A DNA stretch of 64,000 bases from Bacteroides neonati (GTDB taxonomy: Bacteria > Bacteroidota > Bacteroidia > Bacteroidales > Bacteroidaceae). The position numbers were made by a program, and so were the translations under genes. The notes under the pieces were generated by a model. That model was not told the DNA's origin. It ran no database searches and was given only the letters and a program-made list of their open reading frames with translations. The stretch lies in assembly GCF_000499785.1 (NCBI RefSeq), contig NZ_HG726025.1, forward strand, positions 124,001 through 188,000, in the 5' to 3' direction. The first letter of the stretch is position 1. Each line of letters opens with the position of its first letter. Of the stretch, positions 62,428 to 64,000 are shown piece after piece.

Positions 62428-62899
62428 GAACTATATTGTCTAATATATGGTAAGCGTGCTACAAAGGCTGTTTTTGTTAATAAATTTAGGTAGGTGGAAA
62501 AATCAGCTCCGCCCCTATAAGAGTAAAAATCTACAAATTTACACCTACATTGAATTATCATCTTTATGTCAGCATACTGTTGGTGATTTGCAAAGGGATT
62601 TCTTCGATATCGGTTTTAAGATATTCGGTGATTATTAATCTGATTTATAGATAGATGTGTCATTAGGATAAGGATTAGATGGTTGTTTTTTTCTTCTGAA
62701 TTTTAGAGTAGAATAAAGCCAGATTGTTGTACGTAAAGATAACTTTACTTTAGATTTATTTTGCCTATGATTAGAAGTTCTAATAGCCATGAGCTTGTAC
62801 AATCTTCTTCTGTCTTAAATCAGCTAGCTTATGTTATCAGATAGTGTCGTTTTAGAAAGATTATAGACAGAATTCACTCCTTTATTTGGGGAAAGTTAT
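62428..62899. other. Long intergenic region between divergent units
   Basis: AT-rich. A 63-codon frame on the plus strand (62447-62638) has no promoter or convincing composition. I see no RNA gene, repeat or terminator of note. Confidence 0.4.
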
Positions 62900-62907
62900 T
62901 ATATTTG
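62900..62907 (+). promoter_or_regulatory. Candidate -7 element for the short HTH-like gene
   Basis: TATATTTG, full TAnnTTTG match, 31 bases before the ATG; -33 not clear. Confidence 0.5.
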
Positions 62908-62938
62908 TGCAAATCAAATAATTTTAAATCTTGACGAT

Positions 62939-63157
62939 ATGATGTTAAATGAATTAGGGCATAAATTAAAATGGATGTATGAAAAGGCTCCTAAAGGAGA
63001 AAAAGTAGCTATGATTCATTTGTTTGGAATTGAATATGCAAATGAAATAAAAAAGTATAGTATAAAAGATATTGTAAATGCTGCTAATATGCCTAAATCA
63101 TATGGCACAGAAGTTGCAAAAGGAGTTCATTTATCTCGATTTGTATCTATTAAATAG
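62939..63157 (+). CDS. Short helix-turn-helix-like protein
   Basis: 72 residues: LGHKLKWMYEKAPKGEKVAMIHLFGIEYANEI, then YSIKDIVNAANMPKSYGTEVAKGVHLSRFV, which reads as a helix-turn-helix (IKDIVNAANMPKSYGTEVAK). Similar short HTH-like proteins or N-terminal domains occur among Bacteroidetes restriction and mobile-element genes. Own promoter and a 12-bp-stem terminator; function unknown. Confidence 0.6.
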   Translation: MMLNELGHKLKWMYEKAPKGEKVAMIHLFGIEYANEIKKYSIKDIVNAANMPKSYGTEVAKGVHLSRFVSIK

Positions 63158-63178
63158 CTGATTATAAAATAATAATGA

Positions 63179-63206
63179 CGAATATTGGGGATGCCCCCAA
63201 TATTCG
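63179..63206. terminator. Bidirectional hairpin between the HTH-like gene and the recombinase
   Basis: Perfect 12-bp stem (CGAATATTGGGG / CCCCAATATTCG) with a 4-base loop between convergent genes. Confidence 0.8.
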
Positions 63207-63218
63207 TTTAAAATAGAA

Positions 63219-63806
63219 TTAGAAGCTCAAACACTCATAGGCTTGCAGAATTTCTTCCTGTCTTAATCCCAGATATCGTTTAGTTATTGATATGGAACTA
63301 TGATTGAATAATTCCATCAGTTTGACCAGAGCGAGTTCTGCGCTATCTGCATTTTGATTATAAACCTGTCTGCCAAAAGTCTTTCTAAGCGAATGGCAAC
63401 TAAAGTTCTTGACCTTTACTTTGTACTTGGTTTTAATTTCTTTCAGCTTAACATTGATTCGTTGTATTGAAAAGGTCGTTCCTTTCTGACTTACTAAGAT
63501 TGGCGCATTGATTCCAATTGGTTTTATATGCTCGTAGCAATCCTGTATATGCTTTTGCAATGCAGGGTTAATTCTGATGGTGCGTGCCTTTCCTGTCTTA
63601 TGCTCCGTTACGGTAAACTCTTCTTCTTTGAGAATTTGATTCCATCTAAGAGATAGTATATCTGAAATTCTCAGTCCCCAGAATGAGCCAATGGCAATTA
63701 ATAAACTCATATTGTAATCTCCGTCTTTCGCCAATTTCCTAACGAGATTTGACATCTCTTCCCATTGCAGAAAATCTGCTGTTGTGCTTGAATATTTGAG
63801 TGACAT
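63219..63806 (-). CDS. Core-only tyrosine recombinase (integrase)
   Basis: 195 residues, the catalytic domain alone; the N-terminal core-binding and arm-binding domains of phage-type integrases are missing. All catalytic residues are seen: Arg in WGLRISDILSL, Lys in VTEHKTGKARTI, H-x-x-R in CHSLRKTFG, His in ELFNHSSIS and Tyr in ITKRYLG near the C terminus. Short integrases like this occur on Bacteroides islands and conjugative elements and may act on element ends or resolve dimers. It could be a truncated gene, but the intact start and full R-K-HxxR-H-Y set argue for a functional protein. Confidence 0.88.
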   Translation of the reverse strand: MSLKYSSTTADFLQWEEMSNLVRKLAKDGDYNMSLLIAIGSFWGLRISDILSLRWNQILKEEEFTVTEHKTGKARTIRINPALQKHIQDCYEHIKPIGINAPILVSQKGTTFSIQRINVKLKEIKTKYKVKVKNFSCHSLRKTFGRQVYNQNADSAELALVKLMELFNHSSISITKRYLGLRQEEILQAYECLSF

Positions 63807-63833
63807 AATGTTCAGTTTTAGTTGTTAAACGAC

Positions 63834-63909
63834 AGAAGTGAACGTTCTTCAGATTTTCAGTTTCAGTCTAAAAGCTAAGCTGTTGATAATCAAAAGTTCG
63901 TTCACTTCT
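63834..63909. repeat. 11-bp inverted repeat between recombinase and radC-like genes
   Basis: AGAAGTGAACG (63834-63844) and its exact complement CGTTCACTTCT (63899-63909) flank a 54-base spacer just upstream of the recombinase ATG. It may be an operator, a recombinase-binding site, or a weak terminator of the radC-like gene. Confidence 0.6.
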
Positions 63910-63926
63910 CATATTAGTGATTGTTT

Positions 63927-64000
63927 CTAAATCAGTCCTTCATCTGCAAAGCTGTAATAGCCTTCACTTGTAAGAATGATATGGTCAAGAATTTGAAGTT
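63927..64000 (-). CDS. RadC-like JAB-domain protein, C-terminal end only
   Basis: The minus-strand frame running in from the right edge ends LQILDHIILTSEGYYSFADE followed by GLI and TAG, the C-terminal strand pair (LDHIIL... YSFADEG) of the RadC/JAB metallopeptidase-like family. RadC-like genes are frequent passengers on Bacteroidales integrative elements, usually close to integrases. Most of the gene lies beyond the window. Confidence 0.8.
   Translation of the reverse strand, partial: LQILDHIILTSEGYYSFADEGLI

Noticed and set aside
62447..62638. 63-codon plus-strand frame in the long intergenic region
   Set aside because: No promoter, leader or recognisable composition; its start lies beside the divergent cluster promoter.
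48953..64000. Prophage
   Set aside because: No capsid, terminase, portal, tail or lysis genes are present; only a short recombinase and passenger genes.

Overview
The window looks like a chromosomal segment of a gut Bacteroidales, most likely a Bacteroides or close relative. The reasons are paired SusC/SusD outer-membrane systems, a hybrid two-component sensor, an ECF sigma/FecR pair feeding a SusC with an extra N-terminal STN domain, type V (FimA/Mfa-like) fimbrial lipoproteins, a Bacteroidales-type HU protein followed by a 31-codon 'smalltalk' gene, and repeated matches to the Bacteroides -7 promoter element TAnnTTTG. Several annotated starts were moved downstream because the longest ORF would begin inside such a promoter.

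Layout. 1-1608: the end of a surface-polysaccharide locus (truncated sugar epimerase, WecA/MraY-like phosphoglycosyltransferase). 1846-2394: a leaderless protein joining a chagasin-like and a stefin/cystatin-like domain, i.e. two cysteine-protease inhibitor folds in one chain. 2476-6082: a glycyl radical enzyme with its radical-SAM activase, substrate unknown. 6387-6994: HU-like protein and smalltalk peptide. 7075-16190: SusC/SusD with a hybrid two-component regulator but no glycosidase. 16427-22545: TrpB2, TrkH/TrkA potassium uptake, and a PAS histidine kinase. 22672-30381: a five-gene fimbrial lipoprotein cluster. 30481-35885: GH53 galactanase, catalase, small lipoprotein, a solitary heparin lyase I (PL13), and a PepSY-like periplasmic protein. 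35985-45090: serine dehydratase, then (in transcription order sigma, anti-sigma, SusC, SusD, phosphatase) an ECF-controlled uptake operon ending in a periplasmic PP2A-like phosphatase. 45159-48733: CorA and MutS2. 48865-48952: tRNA-Ser(UGA).

From the tRNA-Ser to the right edge the DNA becomes visibly more AT-rich and accessory. Directly beside the tRNA is a compact six-gene operon (49111-53688): a DUF4145-like protein with zinc ribbon, a PD-(D/E)XK-like nuclease, two small unknown proteins, a protein with a HEPN Rx4H motif, and a TIGR04141/DUF6119-like 'sporadically distributed' protein. Three of the five junctions leave one base between stop and start. I consider this the best candidate for an undescribed (probably anti-phage) system. 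Further right are a MORN/YwqK-like protein, a lipoprotein and a divergent AsmA-like protein, a remnant of a GGGtGRT gene, a cluster of small membrane/secreted proteins with a degenerate transpeptidase-like lipoprotein, a short HTH-like protein, a core-only tyrosine recombinase, and the 3' end of a radC-like gene. These features suggest an integrated or repeatedly remodelled island; its far end is outside the window.

All family assignments are from reading the translated sequences and memory of families; no database search was run.
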